Shown here piece after piece: positions 16,812 through 25,105 of a stretch of DNA of 64,000 bases. The notes under the pieces are model-generated. The model searched no databases. It worked only from the letters and a program-made list of their open reading frames with translations, and had not been told where the DNA came from. Each line of letters begins with the position of its first letter. Within the stretch, counting starts at the first letter, position 1. The translations under genes and the position numbers were made by a program. The DNA comes from Maritalea porphyrae (GTDB taxonomy: Bacteria > Pseudomonadota > Alphaproteobacteria > Rhizobiales > Devosiaceae): NCBI RefSeq assembly GCF_027213965.1, contig NZ_JAPWGX010000004.1:124001-188000 (forward strand), written 5' to 3'.

Positions 16812-18005
16812 TTAGCCAACTTGCACACCGCCACGCCAAACACCGCTTATAATTGGTATATGTTTGTGTTTCCTTACGCGGACCAAGTCGCCGTAGCATC
16901 CCACTTCAATTTTGCCGCGGTCTATCAGATGGGTTGCATCCGCTGGACTTTGCGTAACTGTTTTGATCGCACGTGGTAGGTCGTCCCAAATATCAGCCAG
17001 CTTAAAAGCAGAGTTAAGTAATGCCGACGGCACATAGTCCGACGAAACAATGTCGAGCAAATCATGCTTTGCCAACTCCGCTGCTGCCACATTGCCAGAG
17101 TGAGACCCCCCACGTAGGAGGTTTGGTGCACCCATAATGATTTGAATGCCCTGGTCTCGGCAGGCCTGCGCCGCCTCTAATGTGGTTGGAAACTCAGCGA
17201 GGTTGATACCGATGCTCTTGGACTTTTTCACCTGCCCGGTGGTGGTGTCGTCATGGCTGGCCAAGGTTGCGCCAAATAGTTTTGCATGATCGATCGTCGC
17301 GCGCTCATGCCGGTCGCGGTTGCGATCGCCGCGTTCCTTTTGCTCTAGAATGTGTTCGGCAAATTGTTCATCCGTATAGCCATACTTACCAACGATGTAG
17401 TCTTTCAGTTTGCTGACATCGCGGAACTGTCTTTGTCCCGGTGTATGGTCCATCAGACTGACCAGACGCACCCGATCGTCTGGTCCAAATTCAGACAATT
17501 CCTCAACAAGTGTATCAGAACAGACCTCGGCCCGAAGGTGCAACATGTGACGAATACGCAAGATGCCTTCGTCGCGCAGCTCTAGGACTTCGCTTGCGAC
17601 CTGGCGCGCATATTTGCCGTAATTGGTTTTTGAATCTGTAAGGGATCCTACCCGCAGCGCATCGAACACCGTTGTGATGCCGGCAGACGCGAGTTCGCCG
17701 TCATGTGCCAAGATTGCGGTTTTGTGGGGAAATGGCACGCCGGGCCTTGGCTCAATATGCCGCTCAAGATTGTCCGTGTGCAACTCCACAAGACCTGGGA
17801 TTACAAAGTCACCCCGAAAATCAATCGCACCGGACCGCACTGCGCCGCCTTCGTTGATCGCAACTATGATACCGTCTTCGATTTCAATGGAGCCAAGCAC
17901 AACTTGATCGTTGAGAACAATTTTTGCGTTTGCAACTTCAATGTCGCCTGACATATGAGCGTCATACTTTTCTGGCAGTTGCTGGGAGAGTGCAGGAGAG
18001 TTCAT
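16812..18005 (-). CDS. phnM: Alpha-D-ribose 1-methylphosphonate 5-triphosphate diphosphatase
   Basis: An amidohydrolase-fold enzyme that removes pyrophosphate from the triphosphate intermediate of the C-P lyase pathway. Family features are GLVELHTDNLERH near residue 72, the FDALRVGS strand, LMDHTPGQRQF, ASHDDTTTG (metal ligands) and GAPNLLRGGSHSGN. The longest form starts at 18005, where its CAT shares the CATG with the start of the divergent DUF1045 gene. A better family fit may be the ATG at 17954 (MSGDIEVANAKIV). It is separated from the other phn genes by the inverted DUF1045 gene, so it needs its own promoter or read-through across an antisense gene. Confidence 0.95.
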   Translation of the reverse strand: MNSPALSQQLPEKYDAHMSGDIEVANAKIVLNDQVVLGSIEIEDGIIVAINEGGAVRSGAIDFRGDFVIPGLVELHTDNLERHIEPRPGVPFPHKTAILAHDGELASAGITTVFDALRVGSLTDSKTNYGKYARQVASEVLELRDEGILRIRHMLHLRAEVCSDTLVEELSEFGPDDRVRLVSLMDHTPGQRQFRDVSKLKDYIVGKYGYTDEQFAEHILEQKERGDRNRDRHERATIDHAKLFGATLASHDDTTTGQVKKSKSIGINLAEFPTTLEAAQACRDQGIQIIMGAPNLLRGGSHSGNVAAAELAKHDLLDIVSSDYVPSALLNSAFKLADIWDDLPRAIKTVTQSPADATHLIDRGKIEVGCYGDLVRVRKHKHIPIISGVWRGGVQVG

Positions 18006-18690
18006 GTCAAAGTTCCGACGTTTTGCGATTTACTATCTTCCAAGTGGCGATCCACTGGCTGAGTTTGGTGCCCAATGGTTGGGCTGGGATGCGGTTCGCG
18101 CTGAGAAACAGGCAACACGTTTCGATGGTTTGCCGCACTTTCATGTCGATGATGTGACAGCCACCCCAAGAAAATATGGTTTCCACGCCACATTGAAACC
18201 GCCATTTCGATTGGCCGAAGACAAGTGCCTTGAGCAATTGCAAATTGCTTGCGAGGAGTTTGGCGAAACCCAAGCACCTGTCTTGATGGATGGTCTGTCG
18301 ATCCGCACGATCGGTCGCTTTTTGGCCTATGTGCCGGTTGGCGATGTTGTTGCGCTCAACGCTTTTGCTGCAGCTTGCGTGCAAGAATTCGATCCGTTTC
18401 GCGCAGCTGCACCACAAGCGGAACTGGAAAGACGTCGCGCCGCTGGCCTGTCGCCAAGGCAAGAAGAGTTGCTGCAACAATGGGGATATCCATATGTTCT
18501 TGACGAGTTTCGTTTTCATATGACCTTGTCCGGCAAACTTGACGCTGAATTGTTGCCTGCAGTTGAGGCATTCCTTACAGAGCATGCGCCGGATATGGCC
18601 AAACCGTTCGTGATCAACAAATTTGCGTTGATGGGCGAACGCGAAGACGGGAATTTCGAGCTGATCAAGCATTACGCATTGACCGGGTAG
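18004..18690 (+). CDS. DUF1045 phosphonate-metabolism protein (2H phosphoesterase-like)
   Basis: The 228-residue protein belongs to the DUF1045 family found in alphaproteobacterial phn clusters and thought to be a 2H-type phosphodiesterase that can stand in for PhnP in opening the cyclic phosphate. Two such elements are visible: YGFHATLKPPF near residue 59 and FRFHMTLSG near residue 169, the H-x-T pairs of 2H enzymes. AGGAG lies four to six bases before the ATG, inside the phnM 5' region. It runs opposite to all its phn neighbours, overlapping phnN at its 3' end by 19 bp. Confidence 0.9.
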   Translation: MSKFRRFAIYYLPSGDPLAEFGAQWLGWDAVRAEKQATRFDGLPHFHVDDVTATPRKYGFHATLKPPFRLAEDKCLEQLQIACEEFGETQAPVLMDGLSIRTIGRFLAYVPVGDVVALNAFAAACVQEFDPFRAAAPQAELERRRAAGLSPRQEELLQQWGYPYVLDEFRFHMTLSGKLDAELLPAVEAFLTEHAPDMAKPFVINKFALMGEREDGNFELIKHYALTG

Positions 18691-19214
18691 AGCGCGTGCA
18701 AAGCGGCATCGACCGCCTCTTTTAACGTGCTGTTGTTGCAAATCGAGATCGGATCAACCTCTTGGGGGAGCGGGAAATTGAGCCGCGTTAGCCGCTTCTC
18801 TATTTCCGCCTCACTTTCACGACCACGCTGTTGCAAACGGTTTCTCACAGTTTCTGCGCTTGCAGTAATGTTCAGGACTATAAAATGATCAAACTTGTCC
18901 TGTGCTTCCACGAGCACAGAACGCGAGAGATTGACCAGCAGATCTTGGCCATTCTTCACATCATCAACAACTGAGCGCGGAACGCCGTATCTTAGGTCAT
19001 GCGCGCGCCAATGAAGACAGAAAGCGTCGTCGCGCACCATTTCTTCAAACGCGATATCAGACACCGGATCGTAATCTTCCCCGCCAAGCTCTGGCGCGCG
19101 GGTAATACATCGCTTGACGAGCGAAAGTTCGGGCCGGGCGTCGGCAAGCGCATACATTATGCTATCTTTGCCAACGCCAGATGGCCCAACAACACCGATC
19201 AGCTGACCACTCAT
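18672..19214 (-). CDS. phnN: Ribose 1,5-bisphosphokinase
   Basis: A 180-residue guanylate-kinase-like enzyme that phosphorylates ribose 1,5-bisphosphate to PRPP at the end of the C-P lyase pathway. The P-loop VGPSGVGKDS lies at about 9-18. KRCITRAPELGGEDYDPV forms the substrate-binding loop, and HWRAHDLRYGVP follows. Its ATG overlaps the phnL stop (ATGA), so it is coupled to phnL. Its 3' end overlaps the convergent DUF1045 gene. Confidence 0.95.
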   Translation of the reverse strand: MSGQLIGVVGPSGVGKDSIMYALADARPELSLVKRCITRAPELGGEDYDPVSDIAFEEMVRDDAFCLHWRAHDLRYGVPRSVVDDVKNGQDLLVNLSRSVLVEAQDKFDHFIVLNITASAETVRNRLQQRGRESEAEIEKRLTRLNFPLPQEVDPISICNNSTLKEAVDAALHALYPVNA

Positions 19215-19897
19215 GCAGCCTCACCTCTCGGCGTGAACTCAGCAACATCAATGAACTTGTCGCAAACCCGATTGCGTGCAGCTTCGTCATGGAAAATGCC
19301 GATGATCGCAGTACCGCGTTCTTTGGCATCTTCGATTAATTCCAAAACTACTTCGCGGTTCGCGCCATCCAGACTGGCAGTTGGCTCGTCCAACAACAGT
19401 GCCGGATAATGATGCACGAAGCCGCGTGCCACGTTTACCCGCTGTTGCTCGCCACCAGAAAAAGTTGTGGGAGACAAAGTCCAAAGTCGCTCAGGCAGGT
19501 TTACGCGTTGCAGCATTTGCGCGGCGCGATCCCGTGCCTCATCAAGATCAACGCCGATTTGCAAGAGGGGCTCTGCGACCACGTCGATCGTTGGTACGCG
19601 TGGAACAACTCGTAAAAATTGGCTGACATAGCCAAGCGCGTTTCGGCGTAGGTCAAGGATTTCGCGTGGTTCAGCGATGGCGACATCCACTTGTGCAACC
19701 TTGATTGATCCAGAAGCCGCTAGGTAGTTGCCATAGATCATGCGCATCAAGGTGGACTTGCCGGCGCCTGACACGCCAGTTAAAGCAACACACTCACCAG
19801 GCGACACAGACACGTTAGCGTTCTCAAGCACAAGAATTTCAGCACTGTTTTGATTGTGCAAGGTGAATGTCTTTGAGAGGTTCGATATTTCGATCAT
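19211..19897 (-). CDS. phnL: C-P lyase system ABC-type protein PhnL
   Basis: About 228 residues from MIEISNLSKTF, where the family N-terminus begins. Walker A is [15 protein letters not shown], the signature TFSGGEQQRVNVARG and Walker B ALLLDEPTASLD. PhnL is an ABC-type NTPase encoded with the C-P lyase core; with PhnK it associates with the PhnGHIJ complex in the cytoplasm rather than with a membrane permease. It is one base away from the phnK stop and overlaps phnN, in one transcript. Confidence 0.95.
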   Translation of the reverse strand: MIEISNLSKTFTLHNQNSAEILVLENANVSVSPGECVALTGVSGAGKSTLMRMIYGNYLAASGSIKVAQVDVAIAEPREILDLRRNALGYVSQFLRVVPRVPTIDVVAEPLLQIGVDLDEARDRAAQMLQRVNLPERLWTLSPTTFSGGEQQRVNVARGFVHHYPALLLDEPTASLDGANREVVLELIEDAKERGTAIIGIFHDEAARNRVCDKFIDVAEFTPRGEAA

Positions 19898-19898
19898 A

Positions 19899-20669
19899 TT
19901 ACACCTGCAAAACAGAGCTAACGAGCAATTGGGAATAGGCATGCTGTGGATCGTCAAGCACTTGGTCGGTTAGACCGTTTTCCACAACTTGCCCGTCTTT
20001 CATCACCATCAAACGGTCGGCAAGTAAGCGCACAACCGCTAAATCGTGAGTTACGATAATGGCTGACAGGCCCATGTCGCGTACAAGACCGCGCAGCAGG
20101 TCGAGCAAACGCGCTTGCACGCTGACGTCGAGCCCTCCGGTGGGTTCGTCCATAAAGACGAGCCTTGGACTGGTCACAAGATTACGCGCAATCTGCAAGC
20201 GCTGCTGCATGCCGCCAGAAAAGGTAGTTGGTCGATCATCAATGCGGTTCTCACTAATCTCTACACGAGAAAGCCAGTCTACCGCTTTGCCCCTGATATC
20301 GGCATAATTGCGACTGCCAACAGCCATCAACCGTTCGCCCACATTACCGCCCGCGCTAACATTCATGCGCAAGCCCTCACGTGCATGCTGATGCACGAAA
20401 GCCCAATCTGTGCGCGAAAGCATTCGGCGTTCGGGTTCTGACATGTGCAGCGTATCTTTAGGACCGTCAACGCGCGTATCGAAAACAACTTCACCTTTAT
20501 CCGGGGCCAAATGCCCCGCCATGCAGTTAAGAAGGGTCGACTTGCCCGAGCCACTTTCACCAACGATGCCCATCACTTCGCCTGGATAGAGGTCAAAGGA
20601 GACGTCCGAGCACCCAATATTGGTGCCATAGTCTTTGGAAAGCGATTTGACGCTTAGAAGAGGTATCAT
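19899..20669 (-). CDS. phnK: C-P lyase system ABC-type protein PhnK
   Basis: A 256-residue ABC ATPase starting MIPLLSVKSL, overlapping the phnJ stop by four bases. Walker [18 protein letters not shown], signature TFSGGMQQRLQIARN, Walker B LVFMDEPTGGLDVSVQ and the His switch IVTHDLAVV are intact. PhnK binds the C-P lyase core complex and couples ATP turnover to phosphonate breakdown. It resembles peptide-transporter ATPases in its C-terminus (DDPQHAYSQLLV), as usual for PhnK. Confidence 0.95.
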   Translation of the reverse strand: MIPLLSVKSLSKDYGTNIGCSDVSFDLYPGEVMGIVGESGSGKSTLLNCMAGHLAPDKGEVVFDTRVDGPKDTLHMSEPERRMLSRTDWAFVHQHAREGLRMNVSAGGNVGERLMAVGSRNYADIRGKAVDWLSRVEISENRIDDRPTTFSGGMQQRLQIARNLVTSPRLVFMDEPTGGLDVSVQARLLDLLRGLVRDMGLSAIIVTHDLAVVRLLADRLMVMKDGQVVENGLTDQVLDDPQHAYSQLLVSSVLQV

Positions 20670-21532
20670 GCTGCGTCTCCTGACACTTGTACGCCAGTAT
20701 GCCCTTCGGCAACACGTCGCTCGCAATAATCGGTGTCTGAGCAGACGAACATACGGCCGCCATCGTCATTGATAATGACTTCGTCTAGATAGCTGTCACT
20801 AGCACCACAAATTGAACAACAATGTGGGGCCCTGGAGGGATCAAATGGATGATCTTCAAAGTCCAAGCTTACCACTTTTGTATATGGCGGCAAGGCGTAG
20901 ATACGTTGTTCACGACCCGCACCGAACAGTTGAATTGCTGACATTTCCATTTTTGGATTGTCAAATTTTGGAATTGGGGAGGGATCCATAACATATCGAT
21001 CTTCCACCTTTACCGGATAGGCATATGAGGTCGCGATCCGGCCGTTCTTGGAAATATCCTCATAGAGCTTCACATGCATCAAGCCGTATTCTTCTAGCGC
21101 ATGCATTTTGCGCGTCTCAGTTTCGCGCGGCTCAAGAAAGCGCAACGGCTCGGGTATAGGTACCTGATAGACAAGGATTTGATCGTCTCCCAACTCATCT
21201 TCTGGAATGCGGTGGCGTGTTTGGATTACGCTTGCTGCCTTTGTATTTGTTGTGGTTTTTACATCCGCGGTCTTTTCAAAGAATTTGCGAATGGAGACCG
21301 CATTGGTGGTATCGTCTGCACCTTGGTCGATCACCTTAAACACATCATCGGGCGTAAGGGTTGCTGCGCTGACTTGCACGCCACCCGTACCCCAGCCGTA
21401 AGGCATTGGCATTTCACGGCTGGCAAAGGGCACTTGATAGCCGGGAATGGCCAATCCTTTGAGGATAGCGCGTCGGATCATGCGTTTTGTTTGTTCGTCC
21501 AAATAAGCGAAATTGTAGGCTTGCTCGCTCAT
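20666..21532 (-). CDS. phnJ: Alpha-D-ribose 1-methylphosphonate 5-phosphate C-P lyase
   Basis: The radical SAM enzyme that cleaves the carbon-phosphorus bond to give methane and the cyclic ribose phosphate. At 288 residues it has normal length. The four C-terminal cysteines C239, C242, C264 and C270 have the spacing 2-21-5 known for PhnJ (three cluster ligands plus the catalytic thiyl cysteine). The family's GWGTGGVQVS segment is at about 46-55. ATGA overlaps join it to phnI before and phnK after. All catalytic features are intact, so the pathway should be functional. Confidence 0.97.
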   Translation of the reverse strand: MSEQAYNFAYLDEQTKRMIRRAILKGLAIPGYQVPFASREMPMPYGWGTGGVQVSAATLTPDDVFKVIDQGADDTTNAVSIRKFFEKTADVKTTTNTKAASVIQTRHRIPEDELGDDQILVYQVPIPEPLRFLEPRETETRKMHALEEYGLMHVKLYEDISKNGRIATSYAYPVKVEDRYVMDPSPIPKFDNPKMEMSAIQLFGAGREQRIYALPPYTKVVSLDFEDHPFDPSRAPHCCSICGASDSYLDEVIINDDGGRMFVCSDTDYCERRVAEGHTGVQVSGDAA

Positions 21533-22617
21533 TCTGCCGCCTCCATTTTTTGGGATTCAAATGCTGTTTTGCGCAGATTGCGAACCAATTCCAATTCAGC
21601 CTGGAAATCCACATAGTGCGGCAATTTAATGTGCTCAAGGAAGCCCGTGGCTTGAATGTTGTCGCTGTGATAAAGCACGAACTCAGCGTCTTGCACCGGC
21701 GCGCCCAGATCATCTTCACCAAGTTCTTCCCAACGCAATGCGCGATCTACAAGAGCCATGGAAATGGCTTTGCGCTCGGTTTGGCCGAACACCAATCCGT
21801 AACCGCGTGTAAACTGTGCGGGTTCTGTCTTTGACCCTTGAAACTGGTTCACAGTCTCACATTCGGTGACCGTGATTTCGCCAATCTCGATTGCGAAGCC
21901 AAGCTCTGGCACATCAATTTCCACCGCAACAGCGCCAATGCGCAACTCTCCCACAAAAGCGTGGTTGCGGGCATATCCACGTTGGCTGGAGTAAGCCATG
22001 CCAAGCGTGAAGCCTTCGTCGGCGCGCGTAAGTGCTTGTAGGCGAAGCGCGCGGTCGGCTGGCAATTCCAACGGCTCTCGGGTTAGGTCTGGCGGGGTTG
22101 CGTCGCTGCGCGTTTCCTGCTGGATCAAGCCTTCATTGTTCAAGAACTCGGCCACATGTGGAACGTTCTCCTGATTTGCCTGTTTGTTCGGCGCGTCCGG
22201 GATCTCGCCGTCAGCGGCAAGTTTGAAATCGAGCAATCTGTGTGTGTAATCAAACGTTGGCCCGAGAACTTGTCCGCCTGGCAAATCTTTAAACGTCGCA
22301 GAAATCCGACGATCACACGCCATTTTGCTGGTCTCAATCGGCTCCGAATAGCCAAATCGGGGCAAGGTTGTGCGATATGCACGGATGAGGAAGATGGCCT
22401 CGATCAAATCGCCGCGCGATTGCTTAATGGCCAGTGCCGCAAGGTCGGGATCGTAAAGCGATCCCTCTGCCATGACGCGGTTAATGGCCAAGGACAATTG
22501 TTCGCGGATTTGATCCACGCTCAATTCTGGCACTTTTTTGTCGCCACGTCGCTCTTCGGCCAACCAAGCATGGGCATTATCAATGGCACGTTCGCCGCCT
22601 TTAACTGCAACATACAT
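21529..22617 (-). CDS. phnI: C-P lyase complex subunit PhnI
   Basis: A 362-residue PhnI, the nucleosidase-like subunit that, with PhnG and PhnH, attaches the phosphonate to the ribose of ATP, releasing adenine. Family landmarks are MYVAVKGGERAIDNAH at the start, the ASLYDPDLAALAIKQ-like segment (residues about 56-69), RDLPGGQ-like and RYGLVFGQTERKA-like segments further on, and SSQRGYARNH. It lies after phnH with almost no gap and overlaps phnJ by four bases. Confidence 0.95.
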   Translation of the reverse strand: MYVAVKGGERAIDNAHAWLAEERRGDKKVPELSVDQIREQLSLAINRVMAEGSLYDPDLAALAIKQSRGDLIEAIFLIRAYRTTLPRFGYSEPIETSKMACDRRISATFKDLPGGQVLGPTFDYTHRLLDFKLAADGEIPDAPNKQANQENVPHVAEFLNNEGLIQQETRSDATPPDLTREPLELPADRALRLQALTRADEGFTLGMAYSSQRGYARNHAFVGELRIGAVAVEIDVPELGFAIEIGEITVTECETVNQFQGSKTEPAQFTRGYGLVFGQTERKAISMALVDRALRWEELGEDDLGAPVQDAEFVLYHSDNIQATGFLEHIKLPHYVDFQAELELVRNLRKTAFESQKMEAAE

Positions 22618-22620
22618 GAG

Positions 22621-23187
22621 TTATGCAACCTTTGTGGTACGGGGTAGGGCAGCGATTTTGCTGCCTGAGGTAAACATGAAATCTAGCCCCAGTGGGAACA
22701 TGGTGCTGTTCGACTGAAATAAGGCGACGTCGCCAGGCAAACCGAAACAAGTGGTGTCTTTAATACCCGGTCCTGAAAGGACAGAACCCTTTTCGGATAA
22801 TTCATCCATTTCAACAATTAGCGTCGTTGAACGATCAGGGTATTCCGCCGTGCCAACAGGAAACCCGTCTATTGGAAGCAGGTCCTTAAGTCGCCCTACC
22901 GCAAACTGAGCACTTTCGCGTGTAGAAATCGGCGCGCCAATATGGAAAGAAATCCAATCCTTTATGGCTTGATTATCAAACTCACCAGCCAAATATATCG
23001 GCGTGTCTGCGTCACATAGGGTGAGCAAAGCCGTACTTGCGGCTGCAGATAATGGAGCAGGTGCGCTTGCACCTGTTATATCAGCAACCGTGCCTGGCTT
23101 TGCCATCGCGTTCATGAGCGCTCGAAAAGCGTATGCGGCGTCAATTTCTCGGTTTGAAAAACCACCATCAAGAGAGGAATTCTGCAC
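22621..23187 (-). CDS. phnH: C-P lyase complex subunit PhnH
   Basis: A 188-residue PhnH, a component of the PhnGHI core that forms the N-glycosidic exchange step. It starts with GTG; the overlap is a single base with the phnG stop (TAGTG), which fixes the start. Landmarks are FRALMNAMAKPG near residue 25, the LTLCDADTPIYL strand and PTGTAEYPDRSTT-like and GPGIKD segments. Normal length, no breaks. Confidence 0.95.
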   Translation of the reverse strand: MQNSSLDGGFSNREIDAAYAFRALMNAMAKPGTVADITGASAPAPLSAAASTALLTLCDADTPIYLAGEFDNQAIKDWISFHIGAPISTRESAQFAVGRLKDLLPIDGFPVGTAEYPDRSTTLIVEMDELSEKGSVLSGPGIKDTTCFGLPGDVALFQSNSTMFPLGLDFMFTSGSKIAALPRTTKVA

Positions 23188-23627
23188 TAGTCTTCTCCCC
23201 GCGCCATCGTAAAGAACTCAACTTTTGTTGAGGCTGCTTTCTCGGCACGATTTTTCTTCTTTTCAAATTCAGCTGTTCTAAGGGGCAACAAGATCTGCTG
23301 TGAAATGTCGCTCGCTGCATCTGTCTGCAACAGAGCATCGGCAAGGGCTGCGGATTGTGCCGCATCTTTGTCGCGACCCTGCACGTAGCCATGGCCAACT
23401 TCGCCATTTGGCAAGCGCAAAGAACAGCGGGTGACTGTCATTTCGCCCAGATTAAACGGTGCGCCCACTGCGCCGGCGCGCCCCCGCAGCATCACGCTTC
23501 CAATTTCTGGTTTGCGCAGCCATTCGAATTCGCTGGCAAGATTTGCATTTGCTAAAAGAGCGGCAACTTTGCCCTGTGGCGCACGGGCAAAAAGCCCCAT
23601 CCACTCTTTTCTGTCCTCTTGATTCAT
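23187..23627 (-). CDS. phnG: C-P lyase complex subunit PhnG
   Basis: First gene of the minus-strand C-P lyase operon, 146 residues. PhnG is the small subunit of the PhnGHIJ core. The family pattern is visible in NQEDRKEWMGLFARAP, RKPEIGSVMLRGRAG, MTVTRCSLRLPNG and GYVQGRDKDAAQSAALADAL. The divergent gap to phnF (about 120 bp) carries candidate operator and promoter sites. Confidence 0.95.
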   Translation of the reverse strand: MNQEDRKEWMGLFARAPQGKVAALLANANLASEFEWLRKPEIGSVMLRGRAGAVGAPFNLGEMTVTRCSLRLPNGEVGHGYVQGRDKDAAQSAALADALLQTDAASDISQQILLPLRTAEFEKKKNRAEKAASTKVEFFTMARGED

Positions 23628-23648
23628 CCCTAGTTTCTTTCGCGTCTA

Positions 23649-23680
23649 GACAAATTGTCAGAATACTATACAACTATACA
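23649..23680 (-). promoter_or_regulatory. Candidate phnG promoter/PhnF operator
   Basis: Between divergent phnG and phnF, ACTATACA occurs twice in tandem (23665-23672 and 23673-23680); read on the minus strand this gives TATAGT, a good -10 for phnG. Next to it is the 11-bp palindrome GACAAATTGTC (23649-23659). A GntR repressor binding the repeats would block the -10. This is a prediction. Confidence 0.45.
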
Positions 23681-23750
23681 CATTATGGTTGACTGCGTCT
23701 TTTTGCGCAACTTTAGAATTGTGAATTTTTGGTGACACGGGGCAAGTTGG

Positions 23751-24467
23751 ATGACTCAAACACCGCTCTGGCAGTCGATTGCAGACGCAATTCGACAGTC
23801 GATTTCGAACGGCGAATATGTTGAAGGGCAGAAGCTGCCGACCGAAGCAGCCTATGCAAAAAGGTTCGGCGTCAATCGCCATACGATCAGACACGCCATG
23901 TCGCATTTGTTAGAAGATGGCGTGGTGCACAGCCGTCGGGGTGCCGGTTATTTTGTGTTGGCGCCGCCGCTCGATTATCCGATTGGGGAGCGGGTGCGGT
24001 TCCACAATAATTTGATTGCTGCAGGGCACACACCTAAGCGGGAAGTCCTTTCGATTGAAACCAGAAAAGCAACACGCGCGGACATGGGTCGTTTGAAGGT
24101 AAATGAGGGCGATCTGATTTGTGTGTGTCACGGACGTAGTTTTTCAGATGGGGCCCCCTTGTTGATTGCCGAGAGCCATTTCCCATTGGTGCGTCTAGTG
24201 GGGATTGACAAAGCGCTCATGGTTCAAGGCTCGATAACAGTCGCGCTAAGAGAATGCGGTGTAGAAGACTATGTTCGACACTCCACGCGCGTGAGCGCAT
24301 CGTTGGCGAACGCAACACAAGCAGCCCAGTTGCGGGTACGTGAAGGTGCGCCTTTGCTCTACACGACCTCCATCAACGTGGACACAACCGGATTTCCCGT
24401 TGAATATGGCCAAGCCTGGTTTGCCAGTGAGCGGGTCACAATTACCTTGGATCATGCAAACAGCTAG
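23751..24467 (+). CDS. phnF: GntR/UTRA-family phosphonate regulator PhnF
   Basis: A 238-residue HutC-subfamily regulator. The winged HTH is at about 8-70 (EGQKLPTEAAYAKRFGVNRH, then HTIRHAMSHLLEDGVV). The UTRA effector domain follows from about 90 to 235, ending VEYGQAWFASERVTI. It is divergent from phnG, the usual layout for PhnF, and probably represses the C-P lyase operon in response to a phosphonate-derived ligand. The ATG follows a weak site (GGGGCAAGTTGG). Confidence 0.93.
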   Translation: MTQTPLWQSIADAIRQSISNGEYVEGQKLPTEAAYAKRFGVNRHTIRHAMSHLLEDGVVHSRRGAGYFVLAPPLDYPIGERVRFHNNLIAAGHTPKREVLSIETRKATRADMGRLKVNEGDLICVCHGRSFSDGAPLLIAESHFPLVRLVGIDKALMVQGSITVALRECGVEDYVRHSTRVSASLANATQAAQLRVREGAPLLYTTSINVDTTGFPVEYGQAWFASERVTITLDHANS

Positions 24468-24484
24468 GGCGATGCTTGGTGCCG

Positions 24485-25105
24485 CTAGCCACCATATTTT
24501 TCCAAGAATTCCAAGGCGGGTAGCTTTCTGAAATCATCAAGCGAGGCACGTATCTTCTCGTGGGACCAGTCCCACCATGCTAAGGCCATCAACCGCTCGG
24601 AGATGTCTTTGGGCTGCCGCTCCCGTAATGGCTTTGCAGGCACGCCGGCAACTATCATGTAGGGAGGAACATCTTTGGTCACCAAAGCCCCAGCCGCAAC
24701 GACTGCGCCATGACCTATGGTGATCTCTGGCTTTACCATTGCGCCATGCCCGATCCAAGTGTCGTGCCCGATATGGGCCGTGCGCGATGCGCGGTGCGCG
24801 AAGAAATCTGCATCCCGCTCTGCGTCGTCCCAATAGTCGTTTGAGCGATACATGAAATGATGCAGCGATGCACCATTGAGCGGGTGGTCAGTGGCGCCGA
24901 TGCGGCTCGAAGACGCAATATTTGCGAATTTGCCGATCACTGCATTCGCCATATCCGCATATCGGTCACAGTACGAATAGTCCCCCATGTCGACATTGAC
25001 CAATCGTGATCCGCGCCCAATCGAAACATAGTCGCCAAAACTACTGTCAACGATTGTGCAGTTTTCTTCCATATGGGGCAGATGAGGCTTAAGCTTTGCC
25101 ATCAA
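24485..25105 (-). CDS. Phosphonate-cluster hexapeptide-repeat acyltransferase
   Basis: A 206-residue left-handed beta-helix protein of the transferase family regularly found in phn clusters. Hexapeptide turns are seen in DYVSIGRGSRLVNVDMGDYS and HIGHDTWIGHGAMVKPEITI, ending in GVPAKPLRER. The acceptor may be an aminophosphonate, as for PhnO, but this is a different fold and the substrate is not established. Its ATG overlaps the second phnE by four bases, so it is the last gene of the phnCDEE transcript. It converges with phnF, 17 bp apart. Confidence 0.85.
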   Translation of the reverse strand: MMAKLKPHLPHMEENCTIVDSSFGDYVSIGRGSRLVNVDMGDYSYCDRYADMANAVIGKFANIASSSRIGATDHPLNGASLHHFMYRSNDYWDDAERDADFFAHRASRTAHIGHDTWIGHGAMVKPEITIGHGAVVAAGALVTKDVPPYMIVAGVPAKPLRERQPKDISERLMALAWWDWSHEKIRASLDDFRKLPALEFLEKYGG

